Source: an uncultured beta proteobacterium (GTDB taxonomy: Bacteria > Pseudomonadota > Gammaproteobacteria > Burkholderiales > SG8-39). From it: a stretch of 61,819 bases of DNA. Below the pieces are notes generated by a model that did no database searches, was not told the DNA's origin, and worked only from the letters and a program-made list of their open reading frames with translations. The stretch is from contig CADEDU010000016.1 in NCBI GenBank assembly GCA_902826155.1, positions 1-61,819 on the forward strand, read 5' to 3'. This document shows, piece after piece, positions 16,718 to 25,958 of the stretch (position 1 is the stretch's first letter; the number at the start of each line of letters is the position of its first letter). The position numbers were made by a program, and so were the translations under genes.

Positions 16718-17581
16718 TCAGCGCAGCACCAGGACCGTTCCGGCCACGACCAGGATTGCGCCAAACAGCATGCCCGGTGTGATGTTCTCGCCCAGAAAAA
16801 GCGACGCCCACAGAATTCCAAACACCGGGATGAGATAGGTGACTGTAAGCGCGCGGGTCGGGCCGAGATCACGCATCAACCGGAAATAGAGCATGTACGC
16901 AACGCCACTGCAGAGCACGCCGATGGCCAGGAGCGCACCGATGACAGGCCAGGTCGTAAGCGCAATCGGTGGGGCGAGCACGGCTTGTCCAATTGCAAGC
17001 GGTGCGATCAGCACGCCAGCAGCCAGTTGTGTGCCGGCAGCGGAGTGGAGCGGCTGGATCTTCTTCGCATGGCGGCGGATCAGCACGCCCGCCCAGCCGT
17101 AGCAGACGGTCGCGAGCGTGCAAGCGAGAATGCCTGCGGTCGCGGTGAGATCGAGTTCGATCGGACCGATCCGGCTCATCAGAATCACACCGGAGAGTCC
17201 GAGCAGAATGCCAACTACCTTGCGTCGCGTGAGCGCCTCGCCATCGCACCACCACAAGAACAGCGCACCGAATAGCGGCGCCAACGCGTTGATCACGGCC
17301 GAATACGACGCGGGGATCCACAAGGCCGCGTACGAGAACAGAATGAAGGGAACGCCGGAATTGACCAGTCCGATCAGGGCGAACGTTCGAGTGCGGCCGC
17401 GCCAGGGCATCGACTCACCGCGCATGGCCAGAAACAGCACGATGCTCGCCGCACCGATGAACAGTCGCAAATCGGCACCGACGACCGCGCCTGTCGCCGG
17501 CGAGATGATCCGCATGAAGAGAAACGAGCCGCCCCAGATCGCCGCCAGGGCGATGAGGCGCGCGAAATCAGCCAGATGCAT
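16718..17581 (-). CDS. DMT-family (EamA) transporter
   Basis: This 287-residue protein has ten predicted helices arranged as two EamA repeats of five, each about 140 residues. The first repeat opens with LIALAAIWGGSFLFMRI and the second with ILACTLATVCYGWAGVLIRR; both end in GExxTxxMLxGxxLVxxG-like segments (GENITPGMLFGAILVVAG). Members export amino acids, metabolites or toxic compounds; the substrate here is unknown. ATG 17581 is used, which overlaps the 3' end of ogt by 14 bases. The longer reading upstream would lie fully inside ogt. Confidence 0.88.
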   Translation of the reverse strand: MHLADFARLIALAAIWGGSFLFMRIISPATGAVVGADLRLFIGAASIVLFLAMRGESMPWRGRTRTFALIGLVNSGVPFILFSYAALWIPASYSAVINALAPLFGALFLWWCDGEALTRRKVVGILLGLSGVILMSRIGPIELDLTATAGILACTLATVCYGWAGVLIRRHAKKIQPLHSAAGTQLAAGVLIAPLAIGQAVLAPPIALTTWPVIGALLAIGVLCSGVAYMLYFRLMRDLGPTRALTVTYLIPVFGILWASLFLGENITPGMLFGAILVVAGTVLVLR

Positions 17582-18104
17582 GGTCGACGCGATCGAGGCC
17601 CTCGTGTCGGAGCAGCCAGCGCTTGCGCTCGAGGCCGCCGGCATAGCCCGTCAATGAGCCGTCGCTGCCGATGAGTCGATGGCAAGGCACCGCGATCGCG
17701 ATCGGATTGAGCGCGTTGGCACGGCCGACCGCGCGCGCGGCGTGTGGTGCGCCGAGCCGTTTGGCTTGGTCCATGTACGTGGATGTCGCGCCGGGTGGCA
17801 CTGTGCGCAACGCTTGCCACGCTTTTTGCTGAAACTCTGTTCCGTGCATGGCGAGCGGTACCTGCTGCAAGGCGTCTGTCTGCCCGAGGAAGTAGCGACG
17901 AACCGCGCTGCTCAGCCCTGCCGGGTCGCGCGTTGGTTCGGTCGCGACCTGACCAACGCGCTGCTCCAGCAGGCGGTGCATACGCTCGGTGCAATCGGCG
18001 AAATCGAGCGCAATCAGGGCACGGCCTTCAACCACGATCAGCACGCGTCCGATGGGCGTATCGATCTGGTCGATCGCGAGAGCCAACAGCGATCGCCCGC
18101 GCAC
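17568..18104 (-). CDS. ogt: methylated-DNA-[protein]-cysteine S-methyltransferase (Ogt type)
   Basis: This 178-residue protein removes alkyl groups from O6-methylguanine by transfer to its own cysteine. The acceptor site is clear: AVPCHRLIGSDGSLTGYAGG with Cys141, preceded by the helix-turn-helix region WQALRTVPPGATSTYMDQAKRLG and the asparagine hinge VGRANALNPIAI. The start is GTG 18104, two bases after the alkA stop, with GGGAGG upstream. Other starts would extend far into alkA and give nonsense. The protein lacks the N-terminal zinc domain of Ada, so it is a repair enzyme and not the regulator. Confidence 0.92.
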   Translation of the reverse strand: MRGRSLLALAIDQIDTPIGRVLIVVEGRALIALDFADCTERMHRLLEQRVGQVATEPTRDPAGLSSAVRRYFLGQTDALQQVPLAMHGTEFQQKAWQALRTVPPGATSTYMDQAKRLGAPHAARAVGRANALNPIAIAVPCHRLIGSDGSLTGYAGGLERKRWLLRHEGLDRVDHASG

Positions 18105-18106
18105 TT

Positions 18107-19009
18107 TCAGCCTCCCGAGACCGGATCGGCCGTCCACAGCAGCATCGCCGCGTAGGCACGCCAAGGACGCCACCGCTCGGCGATGGTCTGCAGTTCCTTG
18201 GCGCCTACTTCGCGCTTCGCCAGCCGGCTGTATGCACGCATCAGGCCGAGATCGGCGGCGGGAAAGGCGTCGGCATGCCGCAGCGCGCGCATCGCGATGT
18301 AGTGCGCCGTCCATGCGCCAATGCCAGGCAACCGTTGCAGTTCGCTGATCGCCTGATCGGGATCGGGCCAGCGCTCGAACAGCCTGGGGTCTTCGTCGAG
18401 ATGCTGTGCCAGTCCGCTGATCCATTTGGCGCGCGTGCGGATGAGTCCGATCGCGGTGAGCCTGGCTCGGGCCAGTCGTCGCGGGGCGGGGAAGGTCCGT
18501 ACCAGTGTGCCTTGCTCGTCTGCGCCGGGCGACAGCGGCTCGCCGTACTTGATCACCAGGCGCGCGGCGAATGTGGTTGCCGCTTTTACGCTCACCTGCT
18601 GGCCGAGGATGGCGCGCACCGCCAGTTCGAACGGATGCCACGCGCCGGGAATTCGCAGCCCACGATGCCGGTTGATCAACGGACGCAGCACGGTATCCTT
18701 GGCCAGCGTTGTAGCGATCACCACAGGATCGCGATCGGTATCCAGAAAACGCCGCGCTTGTGCGAGCGTTGCGTCTCGAGCGCGTTCGGTTGCGCCGTGC
18801 AATGCCAGGTCGAGATGCGTTCTGTCGGGTTTGGATGCGACGCTGACGATCACCGGACCATGTTCGGTCTGCACCGCGCGCCGATAAGATTCCCCGTGGA
18901 CTTCCTCGATCCCCGGGAAGGCACGTGGTCCGATGAACGCCAGCAGCGAATCGAATCGGTAGGGCGGGACGATCGGCAATTGCGCTGTCGCAGCAGCGTT
19001 GGTGCTCAT
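18107..19009 (-). CDS. alkA: DNA-3-methyladenine glycosylase 2 (AlkA)
   Basis: This 300-residue protein excises alkylated bases from DNA. The N-terminal AlkA-specific domain (about residues 15-110) is followed by the helix-hairpin-helix glycosylase core: PFELAVRAILGQQVSVKAA, the hairpin LQRLPGIGAWTAHYIAMRA (about 224-242) and the catalytic Asp253 in FPAADLGLMRAY. The start is ATG 19009, the first methionine that keeps the protein clear of the divergent oxoprolinase region. It is immediately upstream of ogt, forming an alkylation-repair pair. No ada-like regulator is in the window. Confidence 0.92.
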   Translation of the reverse strand: MSTNAAATAQLPIVPPYRFDSLLAFIGPRAFPGIEEVHGESYRRAVQTEHGPVIVSVASKPDRTHLDLALHGATERARDATLAQARRFLDTDRDPVVIATTLAKDTVLRPLINRHRGLRIPGAWHPFELAVRAILGQQVSVKAATTFAARLVIKYGEPLSPGADEQGTLVRTFPAPRRLARARLTAIGLIRTRAKWISGLAQHLDEDPRLFERWPDPDQAISELQRLPGIGAWTAHYIAMRALRHADAFPAADLGLMRAYSRLAKREVGAKELQTIAERWRPWRAYAAMLLWTADPVSGG

Positions 19010-19184
19010 GGATGGAGCATACGTGAGGCGTGGCCCCCACGCGACGACCGTTCTTGCGCCCGAAACCCGATGCAAATTGCGCGGACCCGGGCCGCGCCGT
19101 CGCATCGGTCGCGCGGAGCGGATCTCGTTGTCGACTGAACGGAAGTAGAGCGCTCGCAGCGCTTGCGATAAAGTCGCGCCCGCC

Positions 19185-22100
19185 ATGAACCCGAATGCAC
19201 AAAATTCCCAGTGGGAATTCTGGATCGATCGCGGCGGCACGTTCACCGATGTCGTGGCGCGTCGTCCCGATGGATCCCTCGCCACGACCAAGCTGTTGTC
19301 GGAAAACCCCGAGCACTATCGCGACGCGGCGATTGCCGGCATTCGTCTGATGCTCGATGTGCGAGCTGGACAGCCGATACCCGTCGAGCGGATCGCCGCC
19401 GTCAAGATGGGCACCACGGTCGCCACCAACGCGCTGCTGGAGCGAAAGGGCGAGCGCACGGTGCTGTTCATCACCCGCGGGTTTCGCGACGCTCTGCGAA
19501 TCGCCTACCAGAATCGTCCGCGGCTGTTCGACCGTCACGTGATCCTTCCCGAACTGCTCTACGAGCGCGTGGTCGAAGTGACCGAACGCGTCGGTGCGCA
19601 TGGGGATGTGATGTGTGCGCTGGACGAGGCGCAGGCGCGCGCCGATCTCGAAGCGTGTTATCGCGATGGATTCCGATCGATCGCGATCGTGTTCATGCAC
19701 GGCTATCGCTACACGGAGCATGAGCGTCGTGTCGCTGCGCTCGCGCGTGAGATCGGCTTTTCGCAGGTGTCGGTATCACACGAAGTATCGCCGCTGATGA
19801 AACTGGTCTCGCGCGGTGACACGACCGTGGTCGACGCCTATCTGTCGCCGATCCTGCGTCGCTACGTCGATCAGGTCGCCGCGCAACTGCCCGACGTCCG
19901 TCTGATGTTCATGCAATCGAATGGTGGACTCACCGACGCGCGGCGCTTCCAGGGGAAGGACTCCATCCTCTCCGGGCCCGCCGGCGGCATCGTCGGGGCG
20001 GTGCGAACCGCGCAGGAAGCAGGCTTCGAACAGATCATCGGATTCGACATGGGCGGAACGTCCACCGACGTGTCGCACTTTGCCGGCGAGTTCGAGCGCG
20101 TGTTCGAGACGAGCGTGGCCGGCGTGCGCATGCGTGCGCCGATGATGAGCATTCATACCGTGGCCGCAGGGGGCGGGTCGATCCTGCATTTCGATGGTTC
20201 GCGATACCGCGTCGGGCCCGATTCGGCGGGAGCCAACCCCGGACCGGCGTGCTATCGGCGCGGCGGTCCACTCGCCGTGACTGACGCCAACGTCATGCTC
20301 GGCAAGATCCAGCCGCAGTTCTTTCCCACGGTGTTCGGTCCGCATGGTGATCAGGCGCTCGATGCGGATCGCGTGCGCGAGCTGTTCGTCGCACTCGCCG
20401 AGAAGATTCATGCCGCTACCGGTGATCGGCGCACACCCGAGGAGGTGGCCGAGGGGTTCGTGTCGATCGCGGTGGGGAACATGGCCAATGCGATCAAGCA
20501 CATCAGCGTGCAGCGCGGCCACGACGTCACCGGTTACACGCTCACGTGCTTCGGCGGCGCGGGTGGCCAGCATGCCTGCCTGGTCGCCGACGCACTGGGT
20601 ATGACGCGCGTGTTCATTCACCCGCTCGCAGGCGTGCTGTCCGCGTACGGCATGGGACTCGCGGACCAAACTGCGATGCGCGAGCGATCCGTCGAACTGC
20701 GCCTCGAGGCGGCGAACTTGTCCGCGCTGGAACAAGTGCTGGGCGAATTGGAAGCCGTGGCGCGCGCGGAACTGACCGACCAGGGCGTCGATTCGACGGC
20801 GATCGAGGTTCGCCGTCGCGTTCATCTGCGTTACGAGGGCACGGACTCGGCACTGGTCGTGTCGCTGGACTCGATGGAATCGATGCTCGAACAGTTCGAA
20901 CGCGAGTACCGTCAGCGTTATTCGTTCCTGATGCGCGGTCGTGCGCTGGTGGCCGAGGCTGTTTCGGTAGAGGCGCTCAGCGTGGCGAGCGCGCCGCCGA
21001 TGCGCGCAACCACGCAGGCGCGCGTGAGCGGGTCGCCCGAGATCGCACAGCGGGTGCGTATGTTCAGTGCAGCAGCGTGGCATGAGACGCCGGTCTATCG
21101 CCGTGAAGCGCTGCTGTGCGGCGACACGATTCGCGGACCCGCAATCATCGCCGAGGCTAACGCGACGAGCGTGGTCGAGCCGGGTTGGGCGGCGCGAGTC
21201 ACCGAGCGCGATTGCCTTGTGCTCGAGCGCGTCGAAGCTCGTCCTCAGCGGGGGGCGATCGGTACCAGTGTCGATCCGGTCATGCTCGAAGTGTTCAACA
21301 ACCTGTTCATGTCGATCGCCGAGCAGATGGGGCTGCGGCTGGCGAACACGGCGTACTCGGTCAACATCAAGGAGCGCCTCGATTTTTCCTGCGCGATCTT
21401 CGATCGCACCGGCGCGCTGATCGCCAACGCGCCGCACATTCCGGTCCATCTCGGCTCGATGGGCGAATCGGTGCGGGCGGTGGTGCGCAACAACCCCGAA
21501 GGCATTCATCCGGGTGACGTCTACGTCGTGAACGCGCCCTACAACGGGGGCACGCATCTACCGGATGTCACGGTGATCACGCCGGTGTTCGATGCCCCCT
21601 CGAGCGAGATCCTGTTCTATGTCGCCTCGCGTGGTCATCACGCCGACATCGGCGGGACCACGCCTGGCTCGATGCCACCGGATAGCACCGTGATCGAAGA
21701 GGAGGGCGTGCTGTTCGACAACTGGAAGCTGATCGATCGCGGTCATCTGCGCGAAGCCGAAACGATCGCGCTCCTGCGCAGCGGGCGCTATCCGTCTCGC
21801 AATGTCGAGCAGAACATGGCTGATCTGCGCGCACAGGTGGCGGCGAACGAGAAAGGGGTGCAGGAGCTACGACGGATGGTCGAGCACTTCGGTCTCGAGG
21901 TGGTGCGTGCCTATATGCAGCACGTGCAGGACAACGCCGAGGAAGCGGTGCGGCGCGTGATCGACGTGTTGAAGGATGGTTCCTGCCGATTCGAGATGGA
22001 CAACGGCGGGCTCATTCAGGCCCGTATCACGATCGACAAGGCCGCTCGCGCAGCCACGCTCGACTTCACCGGCTCTTCGCCGCAACTGCCCAACAACTAC

Positions 22101-22865
22101 AACGCGCCCTCCGCAGTGGGCATGTCGGCGGTGCTGTATGTGTTCCGTTCGTTGGTAGACGACGATATTCCCCTCAATGCCGGGTGCCTGAAACCGCTCG
22201 ACGTGCGCTTTCCTGAAGGTTCGTTGCTGCGGCCGCGCTACCCGGCGGCAGTAGTTGCCGGAAACGTCGAGACTTCGCAATGCATCACCGACACGCTCTA
22301 CACGGCGTTGGGGGTGATGGCCGGATCCACCGGAACGATGAACAACTTCACCTTCGGCAACGAGCGGCACCAGTACTACGAGACCGTAGCGGGCGGCTCG
22401 GGCGCTGGCCCCGGATTCGACGGCACCGATTGCATCCAGACCCATATGACCAATTCGCGCCTGACCGATCCGGAGGTGCTCGAATGGCGCTTCCCGGTGG
22501 TGCTCGAACTGTTCGAGGTGCGCGCCGGATCGGGGGGCCAGGGTCGCTGGCGCGGTGGCAACGGCGCGCGCCGCCGCATCCGTTTCCTGGAGCCGATGAC
22601 CGCGGCGATTCTGGCCGGTCACCGCCGTAAGGCACCACGCGGCATGGCCGGCGGTGGCGATGGCGCCAGCGGACGCAACTGGGTCGAGCGCACCGACGGG
22701 TCCCGCGTAGAGCTTGGTTGGGCGGACAAAGCGCACATGAACGCGGACGATGTGTTTGTCATCGAGACGCCCGGCGGCGGCGGTTACGGAAACTCGACAT
22801 CAATCGACGCCACTCCAACATTTTCACGAAAGATCCGTAAGCGTAAATTCCGGTCCCGGCCGTAG
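19185..22865 (+). CDS. 5-oxoprolinase / hydantoinase A-B fusion (hydantoinase B/oxoprolinase family)
   Basis: This 1226-residue protein joins HyuA-type (about 10-690) and HyuB-type (about 695-1210) domains, the arrangement of eukaryotic-style ATP-dependent 5-oxoprolinases, which open 5-oxoproline to glutamate. HyuA features are [19 protein letters not shown] (phosphate loop), [15 protein letters not shown] and [15 protein letters not shown]. HyuB features are [47 protein letters not shown] and the glycine-rich end ETPGGGGYG. Related fusions act on hydantoins or acetone-like substrates, so the exact substrate stays open. It is divergent from alkA across 175 bp that contain a short AGCGCT inverted repeat and a GATAAAGT element 10 bases before the ATG. 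Confidence 0.9.
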   Translation: MNPNAQNSQWEFWIDRGGTFTDVVARRPDGSLATTKLLSENPEHYRDAAIAGIRLMLDVRAGQPIPVERIAAVKMGTTVATNALLERKGERTVLFITRGFRDALRIAYQNRPRLFDRHVILPELLYERVVEVTERVGAHGDVMCALDEAQARADLEACYRDGFRSIAIVFMHGYRYTEHERRVAALAREIGFSQVSVSHEVSPLMKLVSRGDTTVVDAYLSPILRRYVDQVAAQLPDVRLMFMQSNGGLTDARRFQGKDSILSGPAGGIVGAVRTAQEAGFEQIIGFDMGGTSTDVSHFAGEFERVFETSVAGVRMRAPMMSIHTVAAGGGSILHFDGSRYRVGPDSAGANPGPACYRRGGPLAVTDANVMLGKIQPQFFPTVFGPHGDQALDADRVRELFVALAEKIHAATGDRRTPEEVAEGFVSIAVGNMANAIKHISVQRGHDVTGYTLTCFGGAGGQHACLVADALGMTRVFIHPLAGVLSAYGMGLADQTAMRERSVELRLEAANLSALEQVLGELEAVARAELTDQGVDSTAIEVRRRVHLRYEGTDSALVVSLDSMESMLEQFEREYRQRYSFLMRGRALVAEAVSVEALSVASAPPMRATTQARVSGSPEIAQRVRMFSAAAWHETPVYRREALLCGDTIRGPAIIAEANATSVVEPGWAARVTERDCLVLERVEARPQRGAIGTSVDPVMLEVFNNLFMSIAEQMGLRLANTAYSVNIKERLDFSCAIFDRTGALIANAPHIPVHLGSMGESVRAVVRNNPEGIHPGDVYVVNAPYNGGTHLPDVTVITPVFDAPSSEILFYVASRGHHADIGGTTPGSMPPDSTVIEEEGVLFDNWKLIDRGHLREAETIALLRSGRYPSRNVEQNMADLRAQVAANEKGVQELRRMVEHFGLEVVRAYMQHVQDNAEEAVRRVIDVLKDGSCRFEMDNGGLIQARITIDKAARAATLDFTGSSPQLPNNYNAPSAVGMSAVLYVFRSLVDDDIPLNAGCLKPLDVRFPEGSLLRPRYPAAVVAGNVETSQCITDTLYTALGVMAGSTGTMNNFTFGNERHQYYETVAGGSGAGPGFDGTDCIQTHMTNSRLTDPEVLEWRFPVVLELFEVRAGSGGQGRWRGGNGARRRIRFLEPMTAAILAGHRRKAPRGMAGGGDGASGRNWVERTDGSRVELGWADKAHMNADDVFVIETPGGGGYGNSTSIDATPTFSRKIRKRKFRSRP

Positions 22866-23128
22866 TGCATTTCCTCACGGATCGTGTTTTCACCGGCTGC
22901 TAACGTGCGTGCTCGATGTGAACCGCAAGCCGATCCAAGTTGCCGATGGTGGCGCCCGACACGGGCTCCACGCTCCTGCTAAGGCGACTGGATGACGACT
23001 CCCTGATCGAGCACGTCGTCGGCCGTTTCCGGCCCCCGATGTCCTGACGTCCCTCTCCCACGTGCGCGCACGCGCGCCTGCCTGACGGTTCGCAGTATCC
23101 GGAGCATGGATCGTCATTGGGGGAATCG

Positions 23129-25519
23129 ATGGACCGTCAGATCGTCTTCGCGCGGACCAACAAGGGCCACAAGGAAGTGGCGGGCCGAACCACATTCCTC
23201 AAGGCGGCCGATCGCAGCGTCCTGTTCCTGTTCACGGGCAAGGAGTCGTTGCGCGAGATCGAGTCACGCATCGATCCCTCGATCGCCAAGCGTCTGGACA
23301 GCGTCGTGCAGAGACTGCTGCGCGAGCAGTTCATCCACGTGCCGGAACCGCACGAGATCTCCGCGCCACCGGAGCGCATCCAGATCGGGGAGCGGCTGGC
23401 GGTCGGTTCGCGCGATTCGGGCTCGATCGTGACGATGGAGCCGCCGGAGACGCTGCCTGAGCCGGAAGCCAATCCGGCCGCCGACGATCTGGTGAACGCG
23501 GTGCTGCAGCAGGCGAAGGAGTCGTCGCGTCGCCAGGGGTTGGTCGAACGCATGCGTCAGATGGAGTCCGACGCACGCAAGAAGGCGGCAGCGCCCAAGG
23601 CGACCGAGGCGCGCGGTATGGTGCTTCCGGCCAAGCGGTTGCAAGCCGCGTTCAGCGCGCACAGCGAGGCACCTGCGGCAGAACCGGTGCTTGATCCCAA
23701 GCGCATTCTCGCGCGTTCGGGCAAGGGCGCGCTCGAGTTCATCGGGCGCACCTGCACGCTGCGGCCGGGCCTGCAGAAGATCCTCGCGCAGGTCGACGGC
23801 GTATCGACCGTTGATGAGATCCAACGGCGCATCGGCCATAGCGACAAAGCAGTAGCGTCGGGATTGGATACGCTGCTCAAGCGCGGCTACATCCAGGATT
23901 CAGCCGCGGTGCTGGAAGGGCTGGAGCCCGACATCGATTTCGATGCCAACGTCTCCGCGCGGGGGCCGCAAACGATCAGTCCGGGGACCGAGCCCCTCGC
24001 GCCGGCCGACATTCAAGCCCTGGAAGCCGAGCGCTCGACGCTCGCTGATGTATGGCGGGAACTCGCTGCGCAACAACGCCGCGACCTTGCCGCACACGCC
24101 GAGGAGGTTTCGCGCGCCGCACGGCAGAGTGAGGAATACATCGATCGGGTCGAGACCGATGCGCCGGTGCGCTCGTCGCCACGAGCTTCGCGGCGTGAGG
24201 AGCGGAGCGCGGAGCCGGCTGCGATGTTCGAACGGTATGCGCCACGCCCCGCTGCCGATGGCGACTGGGCGAGCGAGCAGTTCGCCCGCCGGACGCGCGC
24301 GCGCAAGGTCGAGCCGAAGCAAGGTGTACTGGCCAAGCGAGCGGCGGCGCCGATCGCGGCCATTGCAGTGCTGCTGGCCATCGTGGGCTATCTGCTGGCG
24401 CCGTTCTTCGACACGGCACGGTACGAAGTGGCGGCGGGTCAATACTTCGACGAGCCGGTGCGAATCGGGGGAGCAAGTCTGACGTTGTGGCCACGGCCAG
24501 CAGTGAGGTTGAGCGACTTGCGTATCGGTGATGAACGAAGCGGATTGCGTATCGAAAGTGCTTATGCGCGAATCGGCCTTGAATGGTTGACGGGTAGCGA
24601 GCTGGTCGTGCCGCTGCTGGAAATCGATGGTGCCATCGTGACGACGACGGAACTTCGAAAGTTGCTGAAGCCGAGTGCTCAGGGGAATGCGCAGGCGTTG
24701 ACCCTGCGCCGCATCGAAGCGCGCCGCATCCACATTCTCGATGCCACGTGGAAGTTCAACAACGCGAACATCGACGTGGAGATCGGTCGCAACCACGCCG
24801 TACGCCGCCTGACCGTCTCGAGTGCCGATGGCGCGCTCAAGGCGCAATTTCTGCCCAGCGCAGATGGATCGATCAATCTGGAGATCAGCGCGGCGAAGAT
24901 GGCGCTGCCAGGGACGGCGCTGGTGATCGACCAGTTCGATGCGCGGGGGAGCTACACGACCGACGAATTCCTGCTGCGCGAATTCGATGGCCGATTGCTG
25001 GGCGGCGTCGTGAACGGGCAAGCACGCATCCGTCAGGGAGCAAATTGGGTCGCCGAGGGCACGTTCGAGGCGCGTGGCGTCGACCTGGCACAGGCGGCCA
25101 AGCCGCTCTTCGATGACGGCACCTTGTCGGCCAAAGGGCGATTTCGCACCAGCGCAAATACACCGCATGAGCTGTTCGCGGGTGGAAGCGTCGAGGGCGC
25201 ACTCTCAGTCGATCGAGGCACGTTCAACGGCGCAGACCTGTCTCGCGTGGTACTACGCGAAGACAGTCCGCGTGGGGTCACGCCGCTCACTGAACTGACT
25301 GCCGGCTTCAGTGCGCAACTGGGCAGCCGGCTGTCGATCGCCAACGTGCGCTTCAAGTCCAATCGCGTTGCCGGGACGGCTTCCGCGCAGGTGGACGGGA
25401 ACGGCGCGTTGCGCGCGCAGATTGCCGGCTCGCTATGGACGCCACAGGGCCAGGTGAGCAACGGCGTTGATTTGGGCGGTACCGTGCGACGGCCGGTGAT
25501 CGTCGGCCGGAAGGACTGA
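23129..25519 (+). CDS. two winged-helix-like modules + TM + AsmA-like domain protein, paralogue 1
   Basis: This 796-residue protein is not assigned to a known system. Two similar modules of about 65 residues are seen at 6-72 and 190-256. Both share a pattern R-T/S-x-K-G-x-x-E-x-x-G-R-T followed by a hydrophobic helix and a L-x-x-G-Y/F-I end, as in degenerate winged-helix folds. A charged helix (QQAKESSRRQGLVERMRQ) lies near residue 135. Then come a basic disordered stretch, one membrane span (about 404-424, PIAAIAVLLAIVGYLLAPFF) and a 370-residue periplasmic part with AsmA-like marks (GQYFDEPVRIGGASLTLWPRP, and the NGVDLGGTVRRPVIVGR ending). ATG 23129 has GGGGGA upstream. A paralogue of nearly equal length follows. 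The 263 bp upstream hold no evident gene. Confidence 0.7.
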   Translation: MDRQIVFARTNKGHKEVAGRTTFLKAADRSVLFLFTGKESLREIESRIDPSIAKRLDSVVQRLLREQFIHVPEPHEISAPPERIQIGERLAVGSRDSGSIVTMEPPETLPEPEANPAADDLVNAVLQQAKESSRRQGLVERMRQMESDARKKAAAPKATEARGMVLPAKRLQAAFSAHSEAPAAEPVLDPKRILARSGKGALEFIGRTCTLRPGLQKILAQVDGVSTVDEIQRRIGHSDKAVASGLDTLLKRGYIQDSAAVLEGLEPDIDFDANVSARGPQTISPGTEPLAPADIQALEAERSTLADVWRELAAQQRRDLAAHAEEVSRAARQSEEYIDRVETDAPVRSSPRASRREERSAEPAAMFERYAPRPAADGDWASEQFARRTRARKVEPKQGVLAKRAAAPIAAIAVLLAIVGYLLAPFFDTARYEVAAGQYFDEPVRIGGASLTLWPRPAVRLSDLRIGDERSGLRIESAYARIGLEWLTGSELVVPLLEIDGAIVTTTELRKLLKPSAQGNAQALTLRRIEARRIHILDATWKFNNANIDVEIGRNHAVRRLTVSSADGALKAQFLPSADGSINLEISAAKMALPGTALVIDQFDARGSYTTDEFLLREFDGRLLGGVVNGQARIRQGANWVAEGTFEARGVDLAQAAKPLFDDGTLSAKGRFRTSANTPHELFAGGSVEGALSVDRGTFNGADLSRVVLREDSPRGVTPLTELTAGFSAQLGSRLSIANVRFKSNRVAGTASAQVDGNGALRAQIAGSLWTPQGQVSNGVDLGGTVRRPVIVGRKD

Positions 25520-25958
25520 TAGCTGCGAGGCTTTGAGCCTTTGCGCCGATGAGGCAGTGCCTCAGACGCAGCGCGTCATCGTTCACGCGGATGGCCGCAG
25601 CATCACGAGGCGCCTCACCGTCTGCATGGTGACGGCAATGCATATTCGTTGGCAGCGACCGATCAGGCCCGGAAACTTTCGCACAAACCATCTGAGCCGG
25701 TGGTCGTCACGCGGAGATGCAGCGCAGTTTTGCACGTGGGCCGGTGGAGGCGGGTGTTAGCCTGCCGCAGTGCGCGTTGCGCCGACAGCTCCTGGTACCA
25801 GTGAGGTACCGCCGTGGCGAGTCGAACAAGCGTACGCGGGTGCGATCACTGCGGATCGTGCCGGACATGAACCGAGGCGGCCGTACTACTCCGACTCTGC
25901 AACGCCAGGGCCGGGCCTCGCAACAACGATCAGCGCTTGCTGTACGGGTGACATCGGC
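25520..25958. other. 439-bp gap between the two AsmA-like paralogues, no gene seen
   Basis: I see no convincing gene here. An open frame in phase with the second paralogue extends upstream to about 25770, but it lacks the modules, has no ribosome site and matches nothing at the equivalent place in paralogue 1. Short hairpins occur near the left end (AGGC-TTTGA-GCCT). The length suggests the second gene has its own promoter. Confidence 0.5.

Noticed and set aside
17568..19721. A long minus-strand reading that extends ogt upstream to 717 codons
   Set aside because: It crosses alkA in another frame and the start of the divergent oxoprolinase; the GTG at 18104 gives a normal Ogt.
19776..21557. 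A 593-codon minus-strand frame inside the oxoprolinase
   Set aside because: It is a shadow of the plus-strand coding sequence, rich in His, Arg and Asp in the way typical for antisense of GC-rich genes.
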